Under the pieces are notes generated by a model. That model did not search any database. It was not told the origin of the DNA and worked only from the letters and a program-made list of their open reading frames with translations. Below, one piece after another: positions 15,681 through 33,626 of a DNA stretch of 64,000 nucleotides. The position numbers and the translations under genes are program-made. The DNA is from Amoebidium appalachense (taxonomy: Eukaryota > Ichthyosporea): NCBI GenBank assembly GCA_963693365.1, contig CAVNZM010000001.1, positions 8,370,001 through 8,434,000 on the forward strand. The letters are read 5' to 3'. Positions within the stretch are counted from its first letter, which is position 1. Each line of letters begins with the position of its first letter.

Positions 15681-16206
15681 CACACACGCACACACACACA
15701 CACACACACCTGCTCCTTCCACACGGCCAGGGCATGCAGCAGCAGTAGCAGCCACGGCACCTGCCTGTGCTTGTCGTCCGGCAGGTTGGTTAGGTCGAAC
15801 TGCGCCGCATATGCTGTGTTCCATGCAGTTAGTTAACAACAACAACAACAGCAAACCGGAAACAACCAACAAGAAAAGCACCAACAACAGCAGCAGTACC
15901 AGAAGCAAACAACAATAAGAACGGCCTAATCCTCATATACGTCCCTCGTCCAACTGAAAAAAACATACACACACGAATCAATTTGACAGGAACAAAAACA
16001 AAATACTACATTCTCTTTACACTTTCAACAGGAGGAAAGAAGAAAAAGGACTATTGGCCCGAAAAAGGAATGTGATTGCCTGAAGCCACCTCTTGAGTTT
16101 CATGCTAACCGCAAACACCAAGTGCATTGTCAACTTTCCCGAAACCCCCCCTCCCCTCGCGCCTCTCACCCTCCCTCCCACAACCCTTCTCCCCCTCTTC
16201 CCCCCC

Positions 16207-16237
<31 letters not shown>

Positions 16238-16829
16238 ACATCCATCCACCCACCCACCCACACAACCACAAACACACACAGCCACCGCCACACATAAACA
16301 CACATACGCACACACCTTGGAGCTCTGGGAACGGGCAGTCAAGACGCAGATCCACCACGGGGTTGTCTGGCTGCGACTCAACCACTGTGCAAACAGTACT
16401 TGTCAGGTGTGTTACAGCATAAGGGGGGGATGGGGGGGGGGGGGGCATGTGATACAGAGTATAAAGTAGACAATCACGACCGACATGGCAGCACAGATTT
16501 TGAAATAAAAAGAACAAACACAAAGAGCATGCACCATAGGGGGGGGGAGGGGGGGGGGAAGGTATGACATACAAACTCGCAAACGCGAAATAGAATACAC
16601 GAAGTATGCGACATACAGTAGAGCCGATCGAAGGGGCAGGGGGGGGAGGGGGGTAGGATGCAGTCCTTATGCAGAATAAAACCCACGTTAGAAGAAGCCC
16701 ACCAATCACACCCGTGCAAAAGATGACACACCAAGCTACCTGTGTGTGGACACTCCAAGACGGACACGCAAAATTGAAGCAGTGTTCTCTGTCCGACGGA
16801 TGGAGGATGGGATGGGGATAGTCAGGGGG

Positions 16830-16892
<63 letters not shown>

Positions 16893-18293
16893 AGGGGAGG
16901 GGTTAAGAATATGTTACAGAGTACTATGTATACATTCACCACGGCTAACACAAAGCAGGTTCACCTCCCCCCCCCCTTCCCCCCCCCCCCCCCTCCCCCA
17001 ATCCCCCCTTAAAAAAAAGAAAGAAAAAGAAAAAAGAAAAACTCTGTATGCGTCATAAATAGAGCCCTTCCTCCGGGCGGGTCCAAGTCCCCAGAGCTAA
17101 GAGAAGGAGGAGGGGGGGAGGGGGGGAGGGGGGTTGAACATGCCTGTGTGCAGGGGGGCCTGCAGGCGCAGGTAGCCAATCATGCCGTAGGACTGGGCCA
17201 GCAGCAAGGGCACATTGGCTCTGGCAAGCAGCCCCGCAAGCTCATGCAGGGTACTGCGGGCTGTCAGTATACACACATATCTGCTCTTACACACAGAGAG
17301 AGAGAGAGAGAAACAGGAACACACGCGGGCAGGCACGCACACACACACGCATGCAGAAACACACACACAAACACACCAGACAGACAGACAGACAGACGAC
17401 AGAAGACAGACAGACAGATAGACGCACACACAGACACGAACAAAAACACACACAAGTACACACACATAACCAACAGTCTTTAGCCCTCCGACCCTCACCT
17501 CTTCACCCCCTCCCCATCCACACCCACCCGCCCACCGACCCCCAATTCAAACATACAAGATCCTCACAACCTTTCCTTCACACCAACCCCCATACTCCCA
17601 AGTATCCCCCCCCCCCCCCACCACCACCACCACCACCACCACCACCACCACGACCCCCCCACAACCCACCCCAACCCAGTCCTCCCTCCCCCTCCTCTCC
17701 CCCCCCCCCACCCCCCTCCTCAAGCCAGCCTCAACCCACCCTGCTCCCCTCCCACCCCCAGCCCAACCCTCCCTCCCCTCTCTCCTCCCTCCCTTCTCCC
17801 CTCCCTCCTTCCCCCCTCCCCCCTCAGCCACACACACACCTTTGTGCCAGGTCAGATGCCACGACCAGGGTGAAACCAGTAAAGAACTTTGGCCTGGTGC
17901 GCAGCAGATCCTCGGGATGCTGCCACCCAGCCAGGCAATACACACACACACACACACACACGCCAAGATGAGGGGATTGCACTGCCTTTTCTCTCGCCGT
18001 TGTCTTTCTCTCTCTCTATTTTCCGTAAGCACCGTTTTCTTTGTTTGTTTCCTTTTTCTTTTGGATGGCGGGGAAGGGGGAGGGGGATGAGTTGCAGGCG
18101 TCGGGGGGGAGGGGGGAGGAGAGGGATTCAGGCAAAAAGAGGGGGGGTGGGGGGTGGGGGGGGTGGACAGTGAGGATAGGTTGTGAACAAATGGAATGGG
18201 GAGGGAGCGGGGGAGAGGAGGAGGAAGACGAGGGAGGGGGAGGGGGGGGGGGGGGGGGAGGAAGGGGGTATGTGGGGGTGTTCTTTTTCTTTT

Positions 18294-18342
<49 letters not shown>

Positions 18343-19824
18343 TAAAACCTCGTTTACGTAGTTGCCCTTAACGTCAGGGTTAAGCTCCTGCAGTAGCCCA
18401 GTCACAGACTCTGCCCGTGGCCGCCCAATGCAGCTCTGCAAACAATGTCAGAACCCTCCTCCCCTACAGTACTACACCTTCCGCTTTCAATTCTTTTATC
18501 AGCCTCCCCCTCCTCCCGCCCCGCCCCATCCCCCCTCCCCCTTCTACCGCCCTCCCTCCCAGACGCACACGCACAACCTATCACACCGTGACCCGATCCG
18601 AAGCCTCCCCCTTTCCCTTTAAAATTACCTTTCCCCCCCCCCCCCCTTAAGTTATCTTTCCTCCCCTTCTCCCCTTCCATCCCCCCCCCTCGCCCCCCCC
18701 CACCCCCCCACCACCACCACCACCACAACCACCACCATCACCATCACTATCACCACCATCACCCACCCCCTTCCACCCACCCACACACAAACACATTTCC
18801 TCCAATTACACCTCTGACTCTGAAGAACGTTACCTACCTCCCTCCCCTCCCCCCTCCCCCCTTCCCCCCCAATTTCCTCCTCCTCCTCCTTCGCACAAAA
18901 ACTCCTGACCCATCAGCCTCTCCTTACCCGCTCACCGCCCCTCCCCTCTTTCCAATGCCCCCTCTTACCTCCTCCCCCCGTCCCCCCCCCCCCCCCCCCC
19001 CCCCCCCCTCGCCCTCCTCCTCCCCCCCCCAAACTCCCACCACCACCACCACCACCACCACCCCCCTCCCCCCCCCCACCCCCCACACACACACACATAC
19101 CCACACGCATTAAATCCCGTGAAACGTCCTCCTACATCCCAACACGAAATCACCTGCTCTCTATCTCGCTGATACATAACCTTGCCCCCCCCCCTCCCCC
19201 CCCCCCCTCCCTTCCCCTCTCCCCCCACTCCACCCACCCACCCCCCTCTTGGGGCAATCTGCCACTTACATACGCTCCCTCACACATCACACCCTTCCCT
19301 CCCCACTCCTCCCCTGCCGCCAACCAAACTCTCTCTCCATTCTGCCCCTACCTCCTCCAGGAAGAAGTTGCATCCAGCATCACTGCCCGACACGTTGTGG
19401 CCATCCACTACCGTAAAGGTCCCAATCCCTGCACCCCACAACAGTAAGCAACCCTGCCTCCCCACCCCTCCCCTCCCCAACCCCCCCAACCCCCCCACCC
19501 ACCCACCCCTACCCTTTCCCTCCACCCCTGCCCCTCATCGCTGTTCTGCACAGAGGTAGGCACAGGTGAGGGGAGATGTGAAAGAATGGAGAAACAGAGA
19601 ACACATGGACATGGATGAAAACAGCACCTGGCAGGATGAGGTTCTTGAGCAGTTCAGTGCCTGTGGCTGTGCCGTTGATGAGACAAACCGCTGCATCCTG
19701 CAGAGCCTGCTGCCCATGCTCTCCCCACAGCCTGTCACCCACATCGATTAGCACAGTTTCTTTCTCTTCTCCGCCCCCCCTTCCCCCACCAACCTCCTTC
19801 CTTCCCTTTCCCCTCCTCCCCCCT

Positions 19825-19855
<31 letters not shown>

Positions 19856-19923
19856 AGCTCACCCCGCTGGCCCGGAACTCACCGAAGTTGACGATCGTAC
19901 TTCTGAACGTTCACGGTACTCAT
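9554..19923 (-). CDS. NAE1: NEDD8-activating enzyme E1 regulatory subunit (NAE1/APPBP1/AXR1)
   Basis: Eighteen exons on the minus strand: 19883-19923, 19628-19731, 19352-19428, 18349-18435, 17840-17919, 17144-17253, 16316-16384, 15710-15813, 15422-15485, 14849-14940, 14161-14220, 13511-13644, 12569-12644, 11748-11870, 11310-11385, 10546-10666, 10096-10159, 9554-9649. All phases match; 1578 nt give 525 aa (human about 534). NAE1 pairs with UBA3 to activate NEDD8 for cullin neddylation; this subunit lacks the catalytic Cys. Diagnostic segments are [14 protein letters not shown] (8-21), [18 protein letters not shown] (36-53), [48 protein letters not shown], and the C-terminal [17 protein letters not shown] plus [14 protein letters not shown]. 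The intron after exon 6 uses a GC donor (CAG|GCATGT). Introns are 85% of the gene and packed with (CA)n, (CT)n, poly-G and poly-C. Minus-strand AATAAA at 9451-9456. Confidence 0.97.
10318..10420 (-). repeat. Degenerate fragment of the dispersed repeat in a NAE1 intron
   Basis: It contains acaacggacaacaaaacgcag and cctaagcagagtccattctc, diverged versions of the repeat core (caat/cacgacggacaac and cataagcagagcccatcctc), between poly-G tracts. Confidence 0.5.
12714..12980 (+). repeat. Compound (CT)n-(CCCT)n-(GT)n microsatellite
   Basis: A CT run at about 12717-12755, C-rich sequence, and a GT run at about 12862-12908, then CT and GT again. It lies in the NAE1 intron between exons 12 and 13. Confidence 0.9.
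13448..13497 (+). repeat. Poly-G tract in NAE1 intron
   Basis: About 48 consecutive G ending 13 bp before the boundary of NAE1 exon 12 (13511). On the transcribed sense this is a C run just after the donor. Confidence 0.93.
15172..15300 (-). repeat. Degenerate dispersed-repeat fragment with (GAA)n
   Basis: The segment gttacagtgtatgaagtaca, then catgacggacaacagagtgc, then an (AAG)n run (15237-15270) and cacaaagcgcatgg matches the minus-oriented repeat module seen at 16440 and 23138. Confidence 0.55.
15638..15700 (+). repeat. (AGGC)n tetranucleotide repeat
   Basis: About ten GCAG/AGGC units, followed by a short (CA)n that runs into the NAE1 exon at 15710-15813. Confidence 0.93.
16440..16545 (-). 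repeat. Degenerate dispersed-repeat fragment in NAE1 intron
   Basis: It shows gtgatacagagtataaagta, caatcacgaccgacatgg and cacaaagagcatgcaccata between poly-G tracts. Further fragments follow at about 16560-16625, 16905-16967 and 17040-17093, the last with gcgtcataaatagagccc. Confidence 0.6.
16833..16891 (+). repeat. Uninterrupted 59-nt poly-G tract
   Basis: Fifty-nine consecutive G in a NAE1 intron, immediately beside a dispersed-repeat fragment at 16905. Confidence 0.95.
18304..18340 (+). repeat. Poly-T/poly-G tract beside NAE1 exon 4
   Basis: A T run (about 18288-18303) then 37 G ending 8 bp before the exon boundary at 18349. On the sense strand this is a C run just after the donor. Confidence 0.9.
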
Positions 19924-21674
19924 GTTGTTGGGACACAGTGGTGACCGCTCGGTCGTATGGTAGTCTGCATGTGTGGTGTCAATATTACTCATCAAACATC
20001 CCTGCACAAAAATCTAGAAGGCAAGGGAGCTAGGGGCAGTTGACAGCACACGTTTTGTGTTCCAGCCTCTTCCTTCCAAATGTGTGTGTCACACAGATGG
20101 GGCTTAAATGGCATGTGCGTGCGTGTGTAGTTAAATGGGTGTTTGGCGCCCTTTTTGTGTGTAGAAGAAGTCCGTCGTACAGGTGTCTTTGCCTAGGTGT
20201 ACACAACGCTAACTGCATTCTTGTTCGTTCACCTAAAAGGCTATTGCATGTTGGGCAACCGTGAAGTTACCACAGCCCAGTTGCTCTTGGTTGTGTGCGT
20301 GCTCAAGAATGTCTGGCCATCGGAAACCTCTTTGCGTGTGTAGATTTCTTTTCCTGCCTAAGAAAAATGTGCAAAGTCTGTGCGTGCATCTCTAAGAGTA
20401 GGTGTTTCATCCCATCCACATCATGAGAAAGAACTCTGGGTGTGTTGCGGCTGCAGAAACCCTTCTGTCTTGTGTTCTAGTGCAGAGTTCTTTCCCTTGT
20501 TTCTCGGCCACACCCTCTACGCCTTTGAGCTAATGTGGTCGTTGGTGGCAGCACGCATAACCTTTATCCCAATCGTCAACAAGTGAAAGGCTTTGAAGTA
20601 GTGAGTCTCCCAAAATCATCCCTTCATTCTCACCTCCAGGCCCGGGTCTTTTGCAGACAGCAGCTTTTGTTCACGTGCGTGCCCTTATGTGCTTCCCGTA
20701 TCTTGGTGCCTTTCTTCTTTGTGGCCAGGCTGAGGGATGTTACTTCTGCTACTGAGTATAAGTCTTTCACTACCATCGTTCAGTTCCTTCTTGCAAGGGG
20801 GTGCTTGGTGCTTTTTTTTGTGTTTCCACAGCTCCATTGCAAGTTCCGAAACGTCACAGACTCACAGGTCGGTTTGGCTTTTGATTGGTACGATCGTAGC
20901 TGATTAACCTTTTATAGCTTTTTGGCGGGAACTTTTCTGATAATCTGCCTGTCCCTTGAACTCCGACCTCATCTAACCGTGGCTGTCGGCCTTTTTCGGG
21001 GAGTGTTCCCCCCCTCCCTCCCCCCCCCCCCCCCCCCCCCCCCCCCTGGGCCCCCTCTTTCCTTCTCCGGCCCCTCCTAGGCCCTCTCTGATATTTTCTA
21101 ACAGCCAGGTAGCCTCGCAAACCTCTACATTTGCGCCATGATAGATAGCAGGCCATTGGCCCGCGGCCAAGCTGGGATGTACATACTGTTTCGATGATAT
21201 GACACTTAGAAGTATCACTGTGCAACGTTCTTGTACGTTCATGACGTTTTGAAACTGCACCATCATAAAATGCCCTTACGGTTGTGTTCTTGCATGGGGC
21301 TGTTAATGTGTTGACTGTCATCGTGATAAGAATCTGATAAATGTACACCACACAGGGTGAATTCTCGTTTCCCGTAACGCAACAAACACGCTCGGCACCT
21401 TCATGTTGATGCACAGTTGCAATGGGAGAGTCCAGACGGTATACAGTACTGTGGCTGCAAGTACAAATGCAGAAACATTGTCATGAAACCTCAACTACAG
21501 CTATCCTCGGCACAGTCAACTGGTCAATCAAGAATCTCTATAACTTAGCTATGCATAGAAGCATACGTTTCAGAGCATCGATCTGGACAGTGGGCACAAG
21601 CCCAAAATCAAAGTTGAAATGAACCCATGGGTGAGGGAATACGTGAGGGACCGGCCTTTGATCTATGTCAAGAG

Positions 21675-21708
<34 letters not shown>

Positions 21709-21860
21709 CTCATTGATGCTACCTACAGACCGACGGCAGAATTTAAAACTACATAATGACTTCGTGCAGCGTACACAGTACAACCACCTACTAACAATAT
21801 AATATTTTATTCAAGTATTTCATGCACAAAGTAATGCCTTTCGAATTGCCAATCATAGTG
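19924..21860. other. Intergenic region between NAE1 start and MMM1 3' end
   Basis: 1.9 kb with no supported gene. It holds the upstream region of NAE1, a largely non-repetitive stretch (20000-20990) with GT-rich patches, a poly-C tract (21020-21046), more non-repetitive sequence (21050-21670), a poly-G tract (21679-21707) and the MMM1 3' UTR. ORFs at 20535-20903 (+) and 20854-21414 (-) have no recognisable domain. An ACGTCA and a GATTGG lie near 20853 and 20883. Confidence 0.6.
21806..21811 (-). terminator. Poly(A) signal of MMM1
   Basis: AATAAA on the minus strand, about 50 nt past the MMM1 stop codon (21861-21863). Confidence 0.75.
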
Positions 21861-26766
<4,906 letters not shown>

Positions 26767-27540
26767 AGCCCCCTACACGACCACACGTGCGTGCATGCTC
26801 GCAGACACGCACACGTGACACGCGCGCTATGGCCTTATGCCTCCTTCAAGACCCTCCCCCCGACCCCTAACCTCCACTCCCTTTCCTGAGCGCTTTGAAT
26901 GTGGCAGTGGTAGATCTGCTAGTGTGTTGTGTGTGTGTGTGTGTTTGTGTGTGTGTGCGCGCGCGCGTGCGTCAAGGAGGACCCGGCCGTCTTGCGCTCT
27001 GTCTGATTCACAGTCCCTTTGCCAAGCCCTCCCCAAGTGATTCGTCGTGTTAACTGACTATAACTACAACATCTCGATGTAACCTTCAGAGTCTTATAAC
27101 TTCCGAACTGACAACTAGAGCGCTCCTGCCTGCCGCCCAGGCAGCTGCAAGTCAAGTATCGGTAACCCACTTTGTACTGCGCGCTAGCAGTATATAGTCT
27201 ACACAAAGATCAGTCACTTATCCAATCTGAGAAGAGCGAAATAGAGTGAAATCACATTGTATAGTGCACTACCCAACTCATAGGTGGGTCCTTATATGTA
27301 AGGCACGATCCGATCTGGCAACACAGGCTGGCTCACAAACAAACCGCGCGCAGATGACACACAGAAGGGCGAGCTTTGGGTTGGGTTCATGGTTTTTTTT
27401 GCTGGTTGGGCACATCCCTCGTAGATTAGTGGTGGGGCAGAGGCGAAGCAGGGGCCATAAGGGCCTGCCATATAAGGCAAGGGAGTTTGGTCGTGCAAGC
27501 TTCAAAGGGTTCGCCGGGCCGGCTTGGCCAAAGGGAGAGA
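26767..27540. promoter_or_regulatory. Divergent intergenic region, MMM1 / HDAC
   Basis: 774 bp separate the two start codons. A short (GT)n (26928-26957) is followed by non-repetitive sequence with a TATA-like tatatagt (27191-27198) and a CCAAT (27222-27226). Confidence 0.5.
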
Positions 27541-29764
27541 ATGTCGAAGCGCCGTGTGGCCTACTTCTATGAAGGTGGGTGCAGGTGGCGGGGGGGAAAG
27601 AGGGGGAGCGGGGAGGGGGAGGGAGAAGGGGATGATAATGGAGGGGAGATTGATGGAGGGGGCTTGGAGGGAAGGAGGGGGAGGGTGGGGGTGGGGGGAG
27701 GGTGGGGGAGCTAACTGGCATACTTTTATGAATGTGGGTGCAGGTGGCCAGGGGAGGGGGGGGGGGGGGGGGGGGGGGGCGGGGAGGAGGGGGAGGTAGA
27801 AGGGGGCGGGACGCGGGGAGAGGGGGAGAGGGGCGGGGGGGAAGGGGTGGAGAAGCTAACTGGGGTGGTATTTTCCAGCGGATGTGGGCAACTACTACTA
27901 CTGCCAGGGCCACCCTATGAAGCCCCACCGCATTCGCATGACACACAACCTGCTTCTGAGCTACAACCTCTACAAGAAGATGGAGCTGTTTGTACGTCCC
28001 CTGCAATATGGCGCACACATACATACGTGAAAACGCACACACGCATGCATGCGCGGACACGCGCACGCAAGCGCCTTCTTTCGCAGGAATGCTCGTACAC
28101 ATCAACTGCTCGCTGGCTTCCTTGCACCCTCACACAAACAAAACACCTCACCCACGTGCCTACACATATTTAGAACCCTCCGTACACACACACACACACA
28201 CACACACCGCCCCACCTTGGGGGAAAGAAGCATATACTCCCGCCTGTACTTTTAGGCACAAGCCCACGAGTGAACATCCTCTCATAAGGCCGTCTTGCTA
28301 AATGTCCTTTTTACACGTGTGCATGCCTCTAAACATTTGGGCACACACTTCTTTCGCTGCCAAGAGCACACAATTATACACGAACCGGAGAACGGGAAAA
28401 AGAGAAAGGGACTAGGAGGGGGGAGGGGGAGAGAGAGAATGCATGTGCACCCGGGCTACAGGGCAGGGGAGAAGCAAGGGGACGGGTCGGAATTGAGAAC
28501 CTAGCCGATTGAAGAAGGAAGGAGCTGTGGGGGTGGGAGTAGGGGATGTGCGTGTTGGCCAGGCCACGGCAGCTGGTCCCTTTGGTACTGAAACTGACTG
28601 TCATCGCAGAGACCCCCTCGGGCCACGTTTGAAGAGATGACACGGTTTCACTCTGACGACTACATCAACTTCTTGCGCACCATCACCCCAGAGAACTACC
28701 AGGAGAACAGCAAGAACATGGCAAGATGTGCGTGATGTCCGTCCTTAATGGGAGGGGGGGGGGGGGGGGGAGTTGCTGATGGGATTTGGGGTTTGCAGTT
28801 AGCGTGGGTGAGGACTGGGGCGGTGTGTGGGGGGGGAGGAGGGAGTGGGGAAAGGAGAGGGGGGGGGGGGGGGGGGAGGGGGGGCGACGGATGCTGATAA
28901 GGTGTGGGGGTTGCAGTCAACGTGGGTGAGGACTGCCCGGTGTTTGCAGGTCTCTACGAGTTCTGTGAAATCTCGGCGGGAGGTTCCATTGGTACGTACA
29001 TGCCCGCCTGTGTGTGTGTGTGTGTGCGTGCGTGTGTATGTGCGTGCGTGTGCGCGTGCGTGTGCGTGCGTGTGTGCGTGCTTGTGTGTGTGTGTGTGAT
29101 GGTGGTGGTGATGAGGGATCGTGGGGAGGGGGGAGGGGGAGGGGGAAAGGGGGAAGTGTGCAGTTGAGAATGTTGTATTGGTTTTGTGTCTATGTAGTGT
29201 TGGCATTGTGTGTGTGTGTGTGTGGCGGGGGGGCATGTGGAGTTTTTTGTGTGGTGGTGTTGGGTATTGTGTGTGTGTGCGGTGGGGGGAGAGGTTTGAT
29301 GGGTGGTGGTGGGGCTTATCTAATCCAGGTGTTTGCAGAAGTGCTGGTGTTGACATGTGTGTGCATGTTTAACGAGGTAGTGCTGTGTGTCCCTGTGTAC
29401 ATGGCAGGCAGTGTCGGGGGGCCCCCCGCAGGGGGAGGAAGGGGGGGGGGGGGGGGGAGGGATGGACGAGCAATGTCCGGGTACTCAGGTTGCGGGCTTA
29501 AAGGTCGTGTTGGTGGTGTGTGTGTTTGGGGGGGGGGGGGGGGGGGGGGGAAGGGGGAGGAAGGGAGGGGAGGGGGGTGGAGGTATGGGCTAATGTTTGT
29601 TTGGGGTGGAAAAGCTGGAGCACAGAAGCTTAACCACGGGGATGCGGACATTGCAATCAACTGGGCCGGGGGGCTGCACCACGCAAAGAAGAGCGAGGCC
29701 TCTGGTTTCTGCTATGTCAATGATATTGTGCTGGGCATCCTGGAGTTGCTCAAGTAAGAGGGAA

Positions 29765-29805
<41 letters not shown>

Positions 29806-30050
29806 GGGGAGCGAATGGTGATGTGTGTTGTTTGTGTGTGTGTGTGTCTGTAAGAGGGAAGGGGGGGGGGGGGGGACCATTTGTGTGTGGGGGAGATGGG
29901 GAGGGCGCAGGAGAGGGAGGGGGGGGGGGGGGTTATGTTTGTATAGCGTGTGTGGAGGGGGGGAGAGGGGGGGGGGGGGGGGGGAAGGTAAGGGGAACGA
30001 CAGATAGTGAGTGTGCTGTGCATTTTATTTGTACGTGTGCGTGTGAGGGT

Positions 30051-30081
<31 letters not shown>

Positions 30082-30290
30082 GGGGGACATGGGGGTGATT
30101 CATTCTGTGCGGTGTGTGGTCGTCTCTGTGGTTTTAAACATGATTGTGTGTGAAAGAGAACATGAATTTGACATTTCCCTCGGAGGGGGGGAGGGGTTGC
30201 TATTTCACGGCAGGGAAGGGGAGGAGAGGGGGGGGGGAAGAAGGACACGTAACACTGACCATTTTCTTCCTTTTCTTTTCTTCCCCCCCC

Positions 30291-30367
<77 letters not shown>

Positions 30368-30898
30368 TTTGTGTTTTCTCGTGTGTTTTGTCCACGCAGG
30401 CGGCACCAGCGTGTGCTGTACATCGACATCGACATTCACCACGGTGACGGGGTGGAGGAGGCCTTCTACACCACCGACAGAGTCATGACCCTCTCCTTCC
30501 ACAAGTATGGCGACTACTTTCCCGGCACGGGCGACATAAGGGTATGTGTGTTCTGCTTTGCCGGGCTGAGGAGGGGGGGGGGGGGAGGGCAGGGAGCGCA
30601 AAGGGGGAAGGGAATGCAGGAGGGATGAGTGGGGGTGGGGAGGGGAAGGGGGGGGGGGGGGGGGGGGGGGACGTGGTGGTGGGGAAGAGGGAGGGAAGGA
30701 ATTTTGTGGTTTGGGCGGGGGCAGGTGGGGTGCAGGGGAGGGGCTGTGTAAAAAAGTGAGTGATTCACGGGCGGTGAACCAAAAAAAAACAAAACAAGGA
30801 AATTGAAGAGCACGGGGGAAAGTACAACAAAAGACAAGCAAACACAAACAGGAGCATGCAGCATGGGTAGGATCCATGCTCTCCGGCGGCCGGGGGCT

Positions 30899-30929
<31 letters not shown>

Positions 30930-31083
30930 CTGTGGTCTGACTTGTATTGGTACAGGATGTTGGGGCTGGCAAGGGGCGGCACTATGCCCTCAACTTCCCA
31001 CTGAGGGACGGCATAGGAGACGATGCATTCCTGGGCATATTTAAACCGGTAGGCAGAACACACACATGCACACGAATGCACAT

Positions 31084-31126
<43 letters not shown>

Positions 31127-31465
31127 GGCACACAGGCACACACACACGGCACACACACACAGACATTGTGTTACCCCCACCCGTTTGCCCGCCACCCCTT
31201 TCCCCTTGTAGTTATTGTTTCCGCATTTGTTGTTCCCCCCTCCCCCCTCTCCCCCCCCCCCCCTTCCTCTTCAAATGTCCATCCTCCCCCCCCCCCCCCC
31301 CCCCCCTTCCCCCCTCCTTGCCCACGCTGCACCCCCCTTCCTCCCATCCCTGCCCCTGCTTTTTTTTTTTTTTGCTCCCCGTCACTCCCTCACCCCCCCT
31401 TTTTTCTCTTATCTCGTTCTTCCCCCTCCTCCCCCTGCTCCAGTCCCCTCCCCAATATATACAAA

Positions 31466-31497
<32 letters not shown>

Positions 31498-33590
31498 CGT
31501 GCGCGCGTGTGTGTGCGTGTGCGTGTGCGTGTGCGTGTGTGTGTGTGCATATATAATGTTTATTGAGAAAGACAAAGAAAAAGAGGAAACAAAAATCCCC
31601 TTGCAAGAGGTATACTAACAGATATAGCAGATTGTGTCGCGGGTGATGGAGTGGTACCGCCCAGAGGCTGTGGTGCTGCAGTGCGGCGCAGACTCCCTGT
31701 CGGGTGACCGCCTGGGCTGCTTCAACCTGTCTCTGAAGGGTAGGTGTACGTGTGGGGGTGGGGGTGGGTGTGGGGGTGTTTTTTTTTTTTTGGGGGGGTG
31801 GGGGGGGGGGGGGGGGGGAGGGAGGGGCGATGGGAGGGGATTCGTGCGTGTGTGGTTGGATGGATGGGTGGGTGGATGGTTGTGCGTTTGTGTGTCTGTG
31901 TGTGGTGGAGATGCGCGCACATTATGTGCAGGTGGGTGGGTGGGTGTGGTGGGTGGATGTTGCTTGCATTTTTGTGGGTGGTTGCCTCTTTGTGCAGTGT
32001 GTGGTTGTGATCCCCCCCCCCCCCCCCCCATTCCCACTCCCACTCCCACCCACCCACCCAAACCCCCTGACAATTTCCACCTTAACATTCTCTAATATTA
32101 CAAATTATGGATTGATCAATTATCGGGTTTCAACATCTACCATAGATAAAGAGAAGCAAAGTATGGCTGAGAATAAAATGTGTACCTCGCCCACTATCCC
32201 CCCCCCCCCCCCCCTCTCCCCCCTCCCCACCCCTACCCCCTCCCTCCCCTCCCCCCCCCCCTCTCTTCTTTTTTCCCCTCCTCCCCCCCCCCTCCACCTC
32301 CCCCACCCTCCCCTTTCCCGGTACTCTCTACTTCCTACCGTACCTTGCATTGCAGGTCACAGTGGGTGTGTTGAGTTTGTCAAGTCCTTCAACGTGCCTG
32401 TGTTGATGCTTGGGGGTGGCGGCTACACCATCAGAAACGTGGCAAGGGCATGGGCCTATGAGACTGCTATAGCCCTGGACACGGAGATACCCCTAGGTGT
32501 GTGTGTGTGTGTGTGTGTTTGTGTGTTTGTGTCTGTGTCTGTGTCTGTGTGGTTCGGTGCGTGGGTGTGTGTGTGGGAGTGTTCCTGCCTGCGTGTGTGT
32601 GTGTGTGGCGCGATGGTCTGCTGCAGCAGGGGTTATGGGTTTGGGGAAGAGGTTGGGGGGGGGAGGGGGGTAAAGGGAGGAGAGGAGGGAGGGCGCAGAG
32701 GGGTGGGAGGGGGGAGGTGGTGGTGTGATGTTTCGAGGGGTTGGTGGTGGTGGGTGTGGAGAAGAAGGGGGGTGGGGGGCTGAGGGGGTGGGGGGGGGGG
32801 GGGGGGGGGGACGATATGCATGTGTCACAACGTGTCCTCCTATTTAAGCACATACACGCAAGCATAAACATATATAGGGGTAGGGGAGGGAAAGGGGAGG
32901 GGGTGGGGGGGAGGTAGAGAGGATGAGGGGGAGGAGAAGGAGAGAAAGGGAGAGGGGGGGGGAGGGAGAGCGCAACAAGGGGGGGGGGGGGGGGAGGGGG
33001 GTGTTGGAGAGGGAGGGCGAGGGGGGGGGGGGGGGGGGGGGAGAGAAAGCCAGAGATGTGAGAAAGAGACGGATAGAGATAGAGAGAGAGAGAGAGAGAA
33101 CATCCCTTAGCACCATCTTTTGGCGCACGAAGAAGGTCACAGAAAAGAGTTCTGACATTTTCCCTCCCCACTCCCCCCCTCCCCCCCCCAGAGATACCCT
33201 ACAACGACTATTTCGAATACTATGGGCCCGACTACCAACTCAACGTACCGTGCAGCAATATGGACGACCAGAACACACCAGAATACCTTGAGAGGACAAA
33301 ACAGCGCCTGCTTGAAAGCCTACGCCACACACCGTTCGCGCCCTCGGTCCAACGTGTTGGTATGTTGGCGAAAATGGTGAAAGATTGAAATGGTGAAATG
33401 GTGAAATGGTTGAAATGGGAATGAATGGGTTGGGATGGGTCGGGAAGTTAATGTTGGTGTGGGGTCGTTTGGATACTTTCTTTCTTTCTTTTTTCTTTTT
33501 TTTTGTGGGAGGCGTATGAACTTGACATCCCTGATCTATTGATCATGGGCTTCGTAGAAGTGCCTTCTGCCTGTAGAGTTGTCTGGCTTC

Positions 33591-33626
<36 letters not shown>

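Noticed and set aside
15638-15700. Regularly spaced short repeats that could suggest an array
   Set aside because: It is a simple tetranucleotide microsatellite. No CRISPR-like repeat-spacer structure exists in the window.
20854-21414. 186-codon minus-strand ORF between NAE1 and MMM1
   Set aside because: No family resemblance. The middle is a poly-C/poly-G translation and the rest could be chance.
30200-31195. 331-codon minus-strand ORF
   Set aside because: It is antisense to HDAC exons 6 and 7 and filled with microsatellite translation.
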